Assembly (NCBI GenBank): GCA_947650365.1
Contig: OX393553.1
Coordinates: forward strand, 66,095,611 to 66,159,610
Length of the DNA stretch: 64,000 bases
From: Chamaelirium japonicum
Lineage: Eukaryota > Streptophyta > Magnoliopsida > Liliales > Melanthiaceae
Direction: 5' to 3'
Shown here piece after piece: positions 27,041 to 39,326 of the stretch (the first letter of the stretch is position 1; the number at the start of each line of letters is the position of its first letter). The notes under the pieces were generated by a model that worked only from the letters and a program-made list of their open reading frames with translations, did not search any database and was not told where the DNA came from. A program made the translations under genes and the position numbers.

Positions 27041-28703
27041 TATACACATGGTTCATCCTTGTTTTGAGTAAATCCATATGACTGGATTGCCTGATCAAAA
27101 TGGATGTTCCAACTTCTAGATGCTTGCTTTAGTCCATAAATGGACTTCTGTAACTTGCAAACTAGATGTTCCTGACCCTCTGACTCAAAACCTGGTGGCT
27201 GCATCATATAAATGTCTTCTTCTAAATTCCCGTTGAGGAATGTTGTCTTGACATCCATTTGCCAGATCTCCCAGTTTTAATGGGCTGCAATGGATAGGAG
27301 GATCCGAATAGACTTTATCATAGCTACCGGCGAGAAGATTTCGTCAAAGTCGATTCCTTCTCTCTGGGTATAACCCTTGGCAACTAATCTAGCTTTATAA
27401 GTCTCAATTGTTCCATCGGATCCTCTCTTCTTCTTATACACCCACTTACACCCAATAGTTTAATATTGGATGATGGTGTAACAAGAGTCCAGACTGCCTT
27501 ATGGGACATTGATGCAATTTCTGCCTCCATAGCTTTTTGCCATTCAGAGCCGTCAGAAGCTCCCATTGTCTCATCGTAGCTCAGTGGGTCATCCTCCTGA
27601 CCTTCTGGATCAACCAATAAGGTTTCTCCATAGTATCTGTCAGGAGCTCTGATGCTTCTCCCACTGCGATGAGGTGGTGGTTGTGTTACAGGATTAATAT
27701 GTTCTATAGTATCTGGTATATTAGTGTCTGTGATGTCAGCTCCTACTATGCTTACGGATGCGCTCTCTGATCTAGTATCCAGTAGCTCATCTAGTATCTG
27801 TCAATAGCTCATCCAGAAATCTTTGAACATGTCAAAGGATTCCGACTTCCGATGCATAAGGTAAATGTAACCATATCTTGCATAATCATCAGTAAAAGTG
27901 ATGAAGTACTCATGGCCTCCTATCGCCTTGACGCTCATGGGTCCACATACATCTGAATGGATTAACTCCAATACCTCAGTAGCTCTCACTCCTTTGCCTT
28001 TGAAGGCCCTCTTGGTCATCTTGCCTTCCAGGCAGGATTCATAAGTGGGAAGGATCTCCGTAGGATCTGTTTCCAGAAGCCCGGCCTTTACCAACCTATG
28101 GATCCTGTCTAAGGCAATATACCCAAGCCGTAAGTGCCACAATTGGGTTAAATTCTCTGAAGGTTTCTTACGCTTAGATGAATTACCATTAAATGCTGAA
28201 GTTATTATGTTATCTTTTTCAAATTTAGGACTGACAATATAAAGATGATTCTGAACCATTCCTCTTATTATAAAAGTTCCATTCAGCTTAAACGACACAC
28301 CAGAAGCATCAAAATAAATTGAATAACCTTCATTATCTAAAAAAGAAACAGAAATTAAGTTACGTCTTAAGGACGGTACATAAAAGACATCTCTAAGAGT
28401 CAAAGTCTTATTATTCGAAAAACTAAGATTAACGTCTCCAATAACTTCAGCAGCAGCCACGGCTTCAGTTCCCATGCTCAAGGTCACCTCTCCATCAAGC
28501 AACCTTCTGCTTTCCCGAAACCCCTGAAGAGAGTTACAGGCATGGTTAGTGGATCCTGAATCCACAATCCAACTAGTAAAAGAACTATTACTTGAAAGAA
28601 ATGATTCAACAACTAAGAGTTGTAGATTACATTCACCAGCATTCTGAGGCTTCTTACAGTCCTTCTTCCAATGACCCTTCTGGCCACATCGAAAATACTT
28701 CGT
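27041..28703 (-). mobile_element. Copia fragment, second copy
   Basis: Duplicate of 22618-24280, carrying the start of reverse transcriptase, part of integrase, GAG-pre-integrase, protease and zinc knuckle on the minus strand. The reverse transcriptase beyond the tandem junction and the 3' LTR are not included. A fossil. Confidence 0.9.
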
Positions 28704-28979
28704 GTCCGATCGAACCGACGATCGGACGGCCGGGCGGGGGTGCGCTGCACGGAATCAGACGGCCGGGCGGGGATGCGCTGCACGGGATCATACGGGCGAG
28801 GAAATCGCGCGGGTTTTCAGCCGATCCGTGCGATCGGACGGCCGGGAGGGGGTGCGCTGCACCGGATCAGACGGTCAGAGGAATTCCCACGGGTTTGCAG
28901 CCGATCCGTGCGATCGGACGGCCACAAAACCCGCAGCGCATTATCCGGCCGGGGCAGCGCACAGCGCAACGTAACACGG

Positions 28980-29370
<391 letters not shown>

Positions 29371-29474
29371 ACCCAGTCCCAATTATTTATTTGCTTCTTA
29401 CTTATCAAATAAAGATATTATCTGATGATCTAGAAAATTGCATGGATAGAAATGTCCCAAAAGTTGTATGGCAG

Positions 29475-30289
29475 TGTTAGCAAGAATATGATCTTTTTAG
29501 TTTTTTTTTCTTCAAAGGTTAAAATTTTAATCAATGATTGGAAATAAGTATGTCGGAGCCCACCCGCACAACCCGGCCGTTCTACCAACTTGTGCTAACC
29601 CAAGCTCAATCTGAGTGTGAAAATTTTTGCTTTGGCTGGACTTCTCGGGTTAGAGATTGGGTTGGGTTGGGTTAGGGTTGAGGGTTCTAATACTTGGATT
29701 GGGCATGGGTTGACCCCCAACCCTACCCAAGCCCTAACTAGAATGGCGGATTTGGATCAGAGGCATGTCTGTTATATCAGTTTGATCTTCTTAAAATAAC
29801 TAGTGCATGCATTTGTTGAGGAGTTGTTTTAGTTTGAAATCAACTCAACATCTGTACATCTAAGCATTTGTGATCATCAAAGTCAAATTTGAATTCTAAT
29901 ACTTTTAAAAGATGACAAGAATAAAAGACAATCTTTGTGCAAAAGAAATAGTTGAGGTAGAATAGGTAAGATGGGTAGACAAATGAATCAGTTTAGCTTG
30001 GAGGTAAAGATTTTTTAAACAAACAATTGGTAGCAAACTATTGAATTAAGATAATTTTTATAAAATATATGTTTTTTATTTTAATAATATATAGGCATAT
30101 TACGTGTATCAAATCATGTTTAATAATGCATTATTGATGTTAATGTATAGAGATGGGTCGGGTTATATGTACAGTCGGGTCGGGTTGTGTGTGTATACAT
30201 GTACATATATATTGGGCTTCAGTCCCTCAATGAGATGAACTATATTCTCTCCAAACCCTAGTCTCCATCCTCTAACATGGTATCAGAGC
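29475..30289 (+). mobile_element. Copia-type 5' LTR and primer-binding site, unit 2 copy
   Basis: Duplicate of 25143-25957, ending CTAACA then TGGTATCAGAGC. Confidence 0.7.
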
Positions 30290-30345
30290 TCCACAAGATA
30301 TAGGGTGTCTTCCTCCGCAACGGTGACGACGACCGGCCTCCCCTC

Positions 30346-30681
30346 TAGGGATGGCAACGGTGTGGTTTAAAACCGTGAACCGCGGAAAACCGCACCGCAT
30401 GGTGCAGTTTTGGTTTGCCAAAATATAAAACCGTCACGGTGCGGCGCGGTTTCGGTTTACGATTTCGATGTTGCAGCGCGGTTTCGGTTTTGCCCAAAAC
30501 CATAAAAAATCACACAGTTTAGACCATTATAATGTTAAACCGCGGTGCACCGCACCGCATGGTGCGGTTTCAGTTTTACATCCATCGCGGTGCGGTGCGG
30601 TTTCGGTATTGCGGTTCGGTGTTGCGGTGCGATTTCGGTTATGCCCAAAACCGCACCGAAACTGCACCATTGCCATCCCTA
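30346..30681. mobile_element. hAT-type MITE, unit 2 copy
   Basis: Duplicate of 26014-26349, including the flanking CTCCCCTC repeats, so it was copied by the tandem event, not by a new insertion. Confidence 0.92.
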
Positions 30682-30689
30682 CTCCCCTC

Positions 30690-31373
30690 CTCCAGCAATC
30701 CCGCCTCCGGCAGCCATCTCCCCCCGGCAGTCCCCTCCAATGGCGACGACCTCGACAGCCTCCTTCCCCCCCCCCCCCCCACCCTCGCCCCCCTCCCTGT
30801 CTTCCCTGCACCCCGCAGGCCCCCCTCCACCCTTCCCTGCACCCTGCGCCACCCCCTGCCTCCCCTACATCCCACAGGCCCCCCCACCCTCCCCTGCACC
30901 CCGTACCACACCCCTGCCTCCCCTGCACCCCGTATGCGCCCCCTCCGCCCTCCCCTGCACCCGCGCCACCCTCTCTACCTCCCCTGCACCATGCAGGCCC
31001 CCCCTCCACTCCGCAGGCCCCCCTTCTCCACCTTCCCTACACCCCGCGCCACCACCTGCCTCCCCTGCACCCCACAGGCCACCCCCCTGCCTTTTCTGCA
31101 CCCCGCGCTACCCCCCCACCCTCCACTGCACCCAGCAGGCCCCACTCCTCCCTTCCCTGCACCCCGCGCAACCCCCCTTGCCTCCCCTGCACTCCGCGCC
31201 CACCTTGCCTCCCCTGCACTCCGGCCCGTCTCCTCTGTACCGGACTGCCCAGGACCTCCCTTATGCCAGCTCGCCCCCCGTACTTCAGAAGTATGACTTC
31301 CTACAGCATCTCTCGGCTCCCATATTGCCTGCACACAGTAGCTGATCGTCGAATCCCTCCGTCTCCTCGACTG
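30690..31373. repeat. C-rich minisatellite, unit 2 copy
   Basis: Duplicate of 26358-27040 with a C-run differing by a base or two. Confidence 0.85.
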
Positions 31374-32869
31374 TATACACATGGTTCATCCTTGTTTTGA
31401 GTAAATCCATATGACTGGATTGCCTGATCAAAATGGATGTTCCAACTTCTAGATGCTTGCTTTAGTCCATAAATGGACTTCTGTAACTTGCAAACTAGAT
31501 GTTCCTGACCCTCTGACTCAAAACCTGGTGGCTGCATCATATAAATGTCTTCTTCTAAATTCCCGTTGAGGAATGTTGTCTTGACATCCATTTGCCAGAT
31601 CTCCCAGTTTTAATGGGCTGCAATGGATAGGAGGATCCGAATAGACTTTATCATAGCTACCGGCGAGAAGATTTCGTCAAAGTCGATTCCTTCTCTCTGG
31701 GTATAACCCTTGGCAACTAATCTAGCTTTATAAGTCTCAATTGTTCCATCGGATCCTCTCTTCTTCTTATACACCCACTTACACCCAATAGTTTAATATT
31801 GGATGATGGTGTAACAAGAGTCCAGACTGCCTTATGGGACATTGATGCAATTTCTGCCTCCATAGCTTTTTGCCATTCAGAGCCGTCAGAAGCTCCCATT
31901 GTCTCATCGTAGCTCAGTGGGTCATCCTCCTGACCTTCTGGATCAACCAATAAGGTTTCTCCATAGTATCTGTCAGGAGCTCTGATGCTTCTCCCACTGC
32001 GATGAGGTGGTGGTTGTGTTACAGGATTAATATGTTCTATAGTATCTGGTATATTAGTGTCTGTGATGTCAGCTCCTACTATGCTTACGGATGCGCTCTC
32101 TGATCTAGTATCCAGTAGCTCATCTAGTATCTGTCAATAGCTCATCCAGAAATCTTTGAACATGTCAAAGGATTCCGACTTCCGATGCATAAGGTAAATG
32201 TAACCATATCTTGCATAATCATCAGTAAAAGTGATGAAGTACTCATGGCCTCCTATCGCCTTGACGCTCATGGGTCCACATACATCTGAATGGATTAACT
32301 CCAATACCTCAGTAGCTCTCACTCCTTTGCCTTTGAAGGCCCTCTTGGTCATCTTGCCTTCCAGGCAGGATTCATAAGTGGGAAGGATCTCCGTAGGATC
32401 TGTTTCCAGAAGCCCGGCCTTTACCAACCTATGGATCCTGTCTAAGGCAATATACCCAAGCCGTAAGTGCCACAATTGGGTTAAATTCTCTGAAGGTTTC
32501 TTACGCTTAGATGAATTACCATTAAATGCTGAAGTTATTATGTTATCTTTTTCAAATTTAGGACTGACAATATAAAGATGATTCTGAACCATTCCTCTTA
32601 TTATAAAAGTTCCATTCAGCTTAAACGACACACCAGAAGCATCAAAATAAATTGAATAACCTTCATTATCTAAAAAAGAAACAGAAATTAAGTTACGTCT
32701 TAAGGACGGTACATAAAAGACATCTCTAAGAGTCAAAGTCTTATTATTCGAAAAACTAAGATTAACGTCTCCAATAACTTCAGCAGCAGCCACGGCTTCA
32801 GTTCCCATGCTCAAGGTCACCTCTCCATCAAGCAACCTTCTGCTTTCCCGAAACCCCTGAAGAGAGTTA
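31374..32869 (-). mobile_element. Copia fragment, third copy, cut by the Tat LTR
   Basis: Tandem unit 3 repeats the start of unit 2 without visible substitutions and stops at GAGAGTTA, where the Tat-clade LTR begins (TGTGGGGG). A fossil. Confidence 0.9.
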
Positions 32870-33723
32870 TGTGGGGGAAAATCTTCGTGCCGACCCGAAG
32901 ATTCTCGCAGCACCAGTCAATTGGAGTCGAAGTTGATGTCGAAGATCGTTGTTCGATCTGTTGATTGAAGTCGAAGCCTTTTGATATGCAAACAGAGGAA
33001 TGCAATCAGAGAAATTGTGACACGAGATGTGATCTCGGAGTTCAGCCGAAGCCTACGTCTCCGTGCTATAGGGAGCAACCCGAATTCACTAACACTTCTG
33101 TTGAAGTGACCTCGACAGGCCGAGTGTCAATGGAGATCTTCTGATCCCTTCGAAAGAGAAAAGAAGATCAACGAGAGATGGTAGATCGAAGTTAGAAAAT
33201 CCCAGAGCTCTGGTTCTGAAAGTCAGATCTCAGAGTGGAAATCAGAATTCCGGATCTTAGATTTTCCATCCTTTTACATTCGAAGGCTCTGCTATTTATA
33301 GGATTCTCTGGTGGCAAATGGCGGTTTTCTGCTGTTGTATCTGGGGATTCTCCAGACTCGTGAGCCTACCGGGCAGGGCCGCTAGGTCCCGTGGTAGTCC
33401 TCGTGGGCCCACCAAGCAGGGCCGGTGGGTCCCGTGGTAGTCTTCGTGGGCCCACCAGGCAGGGCCGGTGGGTCCTGTGGTAGTCCTCGTGGGCCCACCA
33501 GGCAGGGCCGGTGGGTCCTGTGGTAGTCTTCGTGGGCCCACCAGGCAGGGCCGGTGGGTCCTGTGGTAGTCTTCGTGGGCCCACCAGGCAGGGCCGGTGG
33601 GTCCTGTGGTAGTCCTCGTGGGCCCACCAGGCAGGGCCGGTGGGTCCTGTGGTAGTCCTCGTGGGCCCACCAGGCAGGGCCGGTGGGTCCCGTGGTGGAT
33701 TTATGCCAAAATTTGCACACACA
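32870..33723 (-). repeat. 3' LTR of the Tat element
   Basis: On the minus strand it starts TGTGTGTGCAAATTTTGG, directly after the polypurine tract GGAGGGGGTAAC (about 33724-33735), has CCTATAAATAGCAGAG as TATA region near 33290-33305, and ends TTTTCCCCCACA. About eight 43-bp units (GGGCCCACCAGGCAGGGCCG ...) at 33370-33700 lie upstream of the TATA; the related LTR at 1989 has about four. Confidence 0.88.
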
Positions 33724-33839
33724 GTTACCCCCTCCAAGTTAGCTAGAGTGCATTCTGGCTGGCTTGGACTTGGTGCAAAAAATAGCAACTTCCTGTTTTG
33801 AAAAACGGACACGAAGAAACTTGTCGCATGTTAGAGAAA

Positions 33840-35520
33840 AAAGGGACTGATCGGTAAATTTTGACCGATCGGTCAAAATTCAACCGGTCAAGAATCGGGT
33901 GATCGGTCAAAAAACAGGGTTTTTTGACCGATCCAGTAGTAAATTTGACCGATCAGCTGAAATTTGACCGATCGGTTAAATTTTGACCGATCGGGCAAAA
34001 TTCAACCGGTCAAGAATCGGGTGATCGGTCAAAAAACACGGTTTTTTGACCGATCCAGTAGTAAATTTGACCGATCAAATAACTTTCACCGATCGGGCAT
34101 GTTTGTCCGATCGGTGAAAAATATCCGGTCAAGGTTCGAGTGATCGGCAAAAAACCTTGGTTTTTTGCCAGATCCAGTAGAAATTTGACCGATCAAATAA
34201 CTTTCGCCGATCGGACATGTTTGTCCGATCGGTGAAAAAATATCCGGTCAAGGTTCGAGTGATCGGCAAAAAACCTTGGTTTTTTGCCAGATCCAGTAGA
34301 AATTTGATCGATCAAATAACTTTCGCCGATCGGACATGTTTGTCCGATCGGTGAAAAAATATCCGGTCAAGGTTCGAGTGATCGGCAAAAAACCTTGTTT
34401 TTTTTGCCAGATCCAGTAGAAATTTGACCGATCAGATAACTTTCGCCGATCGGATATGTTTGTCCGATCGGTGAAGAAATATCCGGTCAAGGTTCGAGTG
34501 ATCGGCAAAAAACCTTGGTTTTTTGCCAGATCCAGTAGAAATTTGACCGATAAGATAACTTTCGCCGATCGGACATGTTTGTCCGATCGGTGAAGAAATA
34601 TCCGGTCAAGGTTCGAGTGATCGGCAAAAAACCTTGGTTTTTTGCCAGATCCAGTAGAAATTTGACCGATCAAATAACTTTCGCCGATCGGACATGTTTG
34701 TCCGATCGGTGAAAAAATATCCGGTCAAGGTTCGAGTGATCGGCAAAAAACCTTGGTTTTTTGCCAGATCCAGTAGAAATTTGACCGATCAAATAACTTT
34801 CGCCGATCGGACATGTTTGTCCGATCGGTGAAAAAATATCCGGTCAAGGTTCGAGTGATCGGCAAAAAACCTTGGTTTTTTGCTAGATCCAGTAGAAATT
34901 TGACCGATCAAATAACTTTCGCCGATCGGACATGTTTGTCCGATCGGTGAAAAAATATCCGGTCAAGGTTCGAGTGATCGGCAAAAAACCTTGGTTTTTT
35001 GCCAGATCCAGTAGAAATTTGACCGATCAAATAATTTTCGCCGATCGGACATGTTTGTCCGATCGGTGAAAAAATATCCGGTCAAGGTTCGAGTGATCGG
35101 CAAAAAACCTTGGTTTTTTGCCAGATCCAGTAGAAATTTGACCGATCAGATAACTTTCGCCGATCGGACATGTTTGTCCGATCGGTGAAGACATATCCGG
35201 TCAAGGTTCGAGTGATCGGCAAAAACTTTGGTTTTTTGCCAGATCCAGTAGAAATTTGACCGATCAAATAACTTTCGCCGATCGGACATGTTTGTCCGAT
35301 CGGTGAAGAAATATCCGGTCAAAGTTCGAGTAATCGGCAAAAAACCTTGGTTTTTTGCCAGATCCAGTAGAAATTTGACCGATCAGATAACTTTCGCCGA
35401 TCGGACATGTTTGTCCGATCGGTGAAGAAATATCCGGTCAAGGTCCGAGTGATCGGCAAAAAACCTTGGTTTTTTGCCAGATCCAGTAGAAATTTGATCG
35501 ATCAAAGTAAAGTTTTGAAC
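33840..35520. repeat. Satellite-like array of about 120-bp units
   Basis: Around eleven or twelve highly similar units follow two more diverged ones. Each holds GGTTCGAGTGATCGGCAAAA, GCCAGATCCAGTAGAAATTT and the palindrome CCGATCGGACATGTTTGTCC with GATCGG. It lies between the extra ORF and the 3' LTR, the place where plant Tat elements are known to carry hypervariable tandem repeats that can seed satellites. Confidence 0.93.
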
Positions 35521-35955
35521 CTGCCCTTCAGAGAAGGTTTACTGCTTTGTTCTCCGATATTTTGGCAGAGTTTTGAACATTGATGGAGCTTGATTCTTCT
35601 TGTTTTGAATCCTTGGTTGGCTTGATGGTTGCTTTGAACCGGCGGTCCGGTTTACCCAGACCGGTGGCTTGCTTGGACCGTTGGTTCATGTGGACCGGTA
35701 GGTCCGACGTTTCGCCTGGTCGCGACTGTTCGCCTGGTTTTGCGCTTGCTACGGATGGATGCCACGTGTACCTACAAAAACACGCGATTTGATATGGTGA
35801 AGACACGTGTCTTCTCGATTTGCGCACCTGTTTTACCCGGGGTACAAAAGTTTTTTCTGGCTGTCATTTCGCCTCACGCTTCTAAAATTTTTCGAAGTCC
35901 AGACCCTTGTTCTCCTGATTTCTGCTCTTGTTCTTGTTCTCGTTCGATCGGTCCA
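35521..35955 (+). promoter_or_regulatory. Leader or promoter region of the extra ORF
   Basis: Non-repetitive sequence between the array and the ORF start, with several GGACCGGT / ACCGGTGG motifs (about 35640-35700). No clear TATA. The open frame continues upstream of the chosen ATG only through non-ATG codons. Confidence 0.35.
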
Positions 35956-38761
35956 ATGGCTTCATCTGGCAATTCGAAGAAGTCTGGTACAGCTCCCTCG
36001 AAGAGAAAGGGGAAGGAAATTGTCGAGGTTCAATCTCCTCCGAGGGGCCGTGGCAAAGGCAAGGCTGCTCTCGCTGAACTTGGCCAACTGGGCAAGCGGC
36101 ACCAAGGAGTAGGGTTTGCCTCAGCGCCATCAAGGCCAGAGTTCATCCCCAAAGTGAAGTTTGTTCTGGGTCCGCTTATGCCACTGACAGAGGAGACAGA
36201 GTACATGTACAATATAGGCGGTGAGTTCACAGATACGAAGAGGAAGAAATGGCAGACACTGCTCTCGTTCTTCACAGAAGGGAAGGGGGCGCAGCCTTCA
36301 CTCCCTAGCATCCAGACGGCTTTTGGCATCGACAAGAAAACCGTCTTCACCAGCTATGCCAGCAACGAGAAGGTCATGGGAACCATCGTGACCATCGGCC
36401 AAATGAACTGCGGTCTGCGTTTACCGCTGCCACCCTTTGCGGCAAGATTGCTGAATACATCTGGCCTTTGCCCGGGGCAGGTCACAGGAAATGCCTGGCG
36501 AATCATCTACGCATTCTGCCGCGTGGAATCGGATTTCCAAGAAGATTTGAGGGCATGCTACTCCAGTATCCCGGAAGGAGAAGTTGCCAGGATCGAACTT
36601 GGATACTTTTTCTTCCACTACAGATGGGCTTACAGAAGGGACAGCCCGTTCTACAATTTGACTGGAGTATCTCCGCTGCGCCCACTCACCGATACAGTCC
36701 CTTCGGACAAGTTGTATACGGATTGGCCAATCTCTGTTTCTGGTGCCTGGACCTCTATGTCAGTGCCAGACACCCCCCGAGACAGCGTGCACGATGCCGT
36801 GAAGATGTACAGTGAGGGAGGCATCTTCGCCTGGAATTCTGAGAGGGCTGGGGCCATAGACAATTTATTCCTCGAGCTGACTTGTGGAACGAGGTCGTGG
36901 AAGCAGTTCTCCAACTGCCCAGTGAGATATGGCAAGGCCAATCTCCTCCACCGATCGAAAGATAGATACGAGGATAACGAAGTTCTATACTCGGACTATG
37001 AGGAGGACCCTCAGTCGGGTAAGATCATTCGAAAGATTCGGGCCGAGAAGAAGATCTACACTGCTAGGCGCCGATTGCCCACTTTTGACGAGAAGCTGGT
37101 GATCCAAAGAGGCCCAGTGAAAAAGAAGAGAAAAACCCTTAGCAAGAAAAAGGGAGATGAAGACCAAGGCAAGAAGAATGAAGATGAAGAAGAAGAAAAG
37201 AAGAAGAATGAAGAAGAGAGGGAGAAGAAAGTGAGTGAAGAAGAAGACGAAGTGACTGAGAATGCCAGCCATGACAATAGTGGCAATGGCGAAGATGAGG
37301 ACGCCGACGGCGAGGATGATCTGTCATCGACTCCTTCTGGTGGAGATATCGAGAATGGGGGTGGTGAGGAAGAAATTCCTCCCACCCCCACTGTTGGTGT
37401 AACAGGAGAAGATTCAATTCCTATCCCTATTGACGAGGCTAAGGCCCGTCAGATGGAAGGAGTTATGGATGCGGAAGGCGATGGCCAAAGAGTGGTTCCC
37501 GCTTACAAATTTGATGAATTGAAGAGGCCGATGCGCCTGAAAATAAAGCTGTCGAGGAGTGGTGGGGTTGGAAGCAACCCCACACCCCTCGATCAGATTC
37601 CCCCCCCCGACGTTCCTCGTATTGAAGGAGCAACAACGAGCGGGGGTGTAGAAGTCGAGCAACCCCCACCCCCCTCTCGCTCTCTACTTGAGGAGGTGGA
37701 AGCAATGGTGGCAGGGCTCATCCAGCCTGGCGGATTACAAGAGGAAGAGAGAGTCTCTCCTCTGAGGAATGCTTCCCCCCCTACTCATTTGGAGAGGGGA
37801 AGTCGAGTGGGTGATGGGGCTCCTCCACCTCAACCAGCGCCAACCCCGATTCAGGAGAAGTCGACCCCTCAGGGTGGCTCTGATCGCAAGAAGGGCAAAG
37901 AGCCGAAGGTCGAAACCTCAGGTAACTGAACTAACTCGCCTTGAATGCCTTGTCTCTGAAGCTCGAAAATAATCTAACACTTTGATCTCTTGTTGATTGT
38001 AGGTGCACCTGCTGGATTGACTCCGACAATAAGAAGCTTGGGTGACGTTGATATCAACCGCCCCACAGCTGCGATCAGGAAACTCATCAACCTCCCAGGG
38101 GCTACTCTGGATGAAGCTTTTGAGAGACTTGATCTGTTGGTAGGTGCATCTGCTCGATCAATCATCTGATTTGTATCTTTATAATAATTCTAACTCTTTT
38201 GTTCTTTTGCAGAACTCAGCGGTTATGAATGTCGCAACCAAACTCTCCATGAGGGCGGGAGCAAAAGAAGCCTTAGCTGAAATATCTCGCTTGACGGCTA
38301 CACTGGAGGCTGTAACCGCGGAGAGAGATGAGCTGAGAGAGCTCCTGACTTCGAAGAAAACCTCTCTCAAAACCAAAATTGAGGATCTTCGCAAGGGGAA
38401 GCTGGAGATCAAAGGGCTGCAGGATCGATGTGAGGCACAGAGTCACGAGCTCGAATCCTTGAAGACTCGACTCTCCAAGGTTGAGGACGTGTCCTGTGGT
38501 CGCACCATCGAGATCCAAGAGCTGAAGCAACAACTTGCTACCCAGCACGCTGTCTTCACTGCCAGAGAAGAGACTTCGAAGAAGGCACTGGAGCACGCGT
38601 TGTCTGAGTGCAAGGTTTACAAGGAGACAGCAGAGAAGGCGGCAGAAGCGCTCAGGGCCCATGTTTCCAGTGTCCGATCCTCCAAGGCATCAGTGGCGAG
38701 TAAAGCTCGTCCTGGATCTGAAGGGGAGAAGTCGCATGCGAAGAGTGTGGCCAAGCCTTGA
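35956..38761 (+). CDS. Extra antisense ORF of the Tat element, spliced
   Basis: This ORF runs opposite to gag-pol. The ATG at 35956 is chosen because the same start context is kept in the remnant at 4105. Two introns with GT-AG ends fit an open frame: exons 35956-37921, 38003-38139 and 38213-38761. N-terminal part: basic, Lys/Gly-rich; then a globular region with MNCGLRLPLPPF, LCPGQVTGNAWRIIYAF and a Trp/Tyr/Phe-rich block, which resembles the plant gypsy-associated domain known as Transposase_28 (PF04195); then LYSDYEEDPQSGK. The middle is an acidic and Lys/Glu-rich disordered stretch, then Pro-rich. Exon 3 encodes about 150 residues of coiled coil (LTATLEAVTAERDELREL ...). Extra ORFs of this kind, in sense or antisense, are known in plant Ty3/gypsy elements; their role is unknown. 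The body looks whole. Confidence 0.75.
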
Positions 38762-39326
38762 GACTTTTCTCCTTCTTCGTTGTTGTACTTGTAAATTTTT
38801 GAAATGTAACAGCTCCTTGTATCTGACATATTTTGATAATAAAAGATCTTCTTGGTGTTTGAAAATTGAATGTCTCTTGAATTGAATGCCTTTGACTATC
38901 ATGATCTCAATAGCATTAGAATAGATACAATCTTTTGAATGTAACTTTGAAAATTGGACTTGAATTCGTATAACACTTGAATGTGAGGGGTTGAGTCGCA
39001 ACTCAAGCACCCAAACCTGTTAAACGATGTAGAAATTGATTGAAATTGAATATTGAAATTTGAAAGTCAGTTTAACATTTGCCAGTAAGGGGTTGAGTCG
39101 CAACTCTAACACCCAAACTTGTTAAGACTTGATAACTTGAATGCGGTCAGTTTTTAACATTTGCTAGTAAGGGGTTGAGTCGCAACTCTAACTCCCAAAC
39201 TTGTTAAAAGACCTGGTAACTTGAATATGGATAACTTGAAACTGCTTCAGAACTTGAATTGAAAAATTGAACAGTTGCATATTTGAACACTTTGAAAGAG
39301 AACTTTATTCATCACAAAAATTTACA
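38762..39326. repeat. Spacer with short tandem repeat between pol and extra ORF
   Basis: GGGGTTGAGTCGCAACTC followed by ACACCCAAACTTGTTAA occurs three times (near 38985, 39089 and 39172). It lies at the 3' ends of both converging coding regions and may hold their poly(A) sites (AATAAAAG near 38836 on the plus strand). Confidence 0.6.

Noticed and set aside
26136-27067. Proline-rich proteins of 250-310 residues (also at 30468-31400)
   Set aside because: All three plus-strand frames are open through the C-rich minisatellite, so openness carries no information.
35082-35340. Small ORFs such as those starting MIGQISTGSGKK
   Set aside because: They repeat once per array unit and are shadows of the 120-bp tandem repeat.
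33840-35520. CRISPR-like array of regularly spaced palindromic repeats
   Set aside because: Units are about 120 bp with no unique spacers, in a plant retrotransposon; it is a tandem array.
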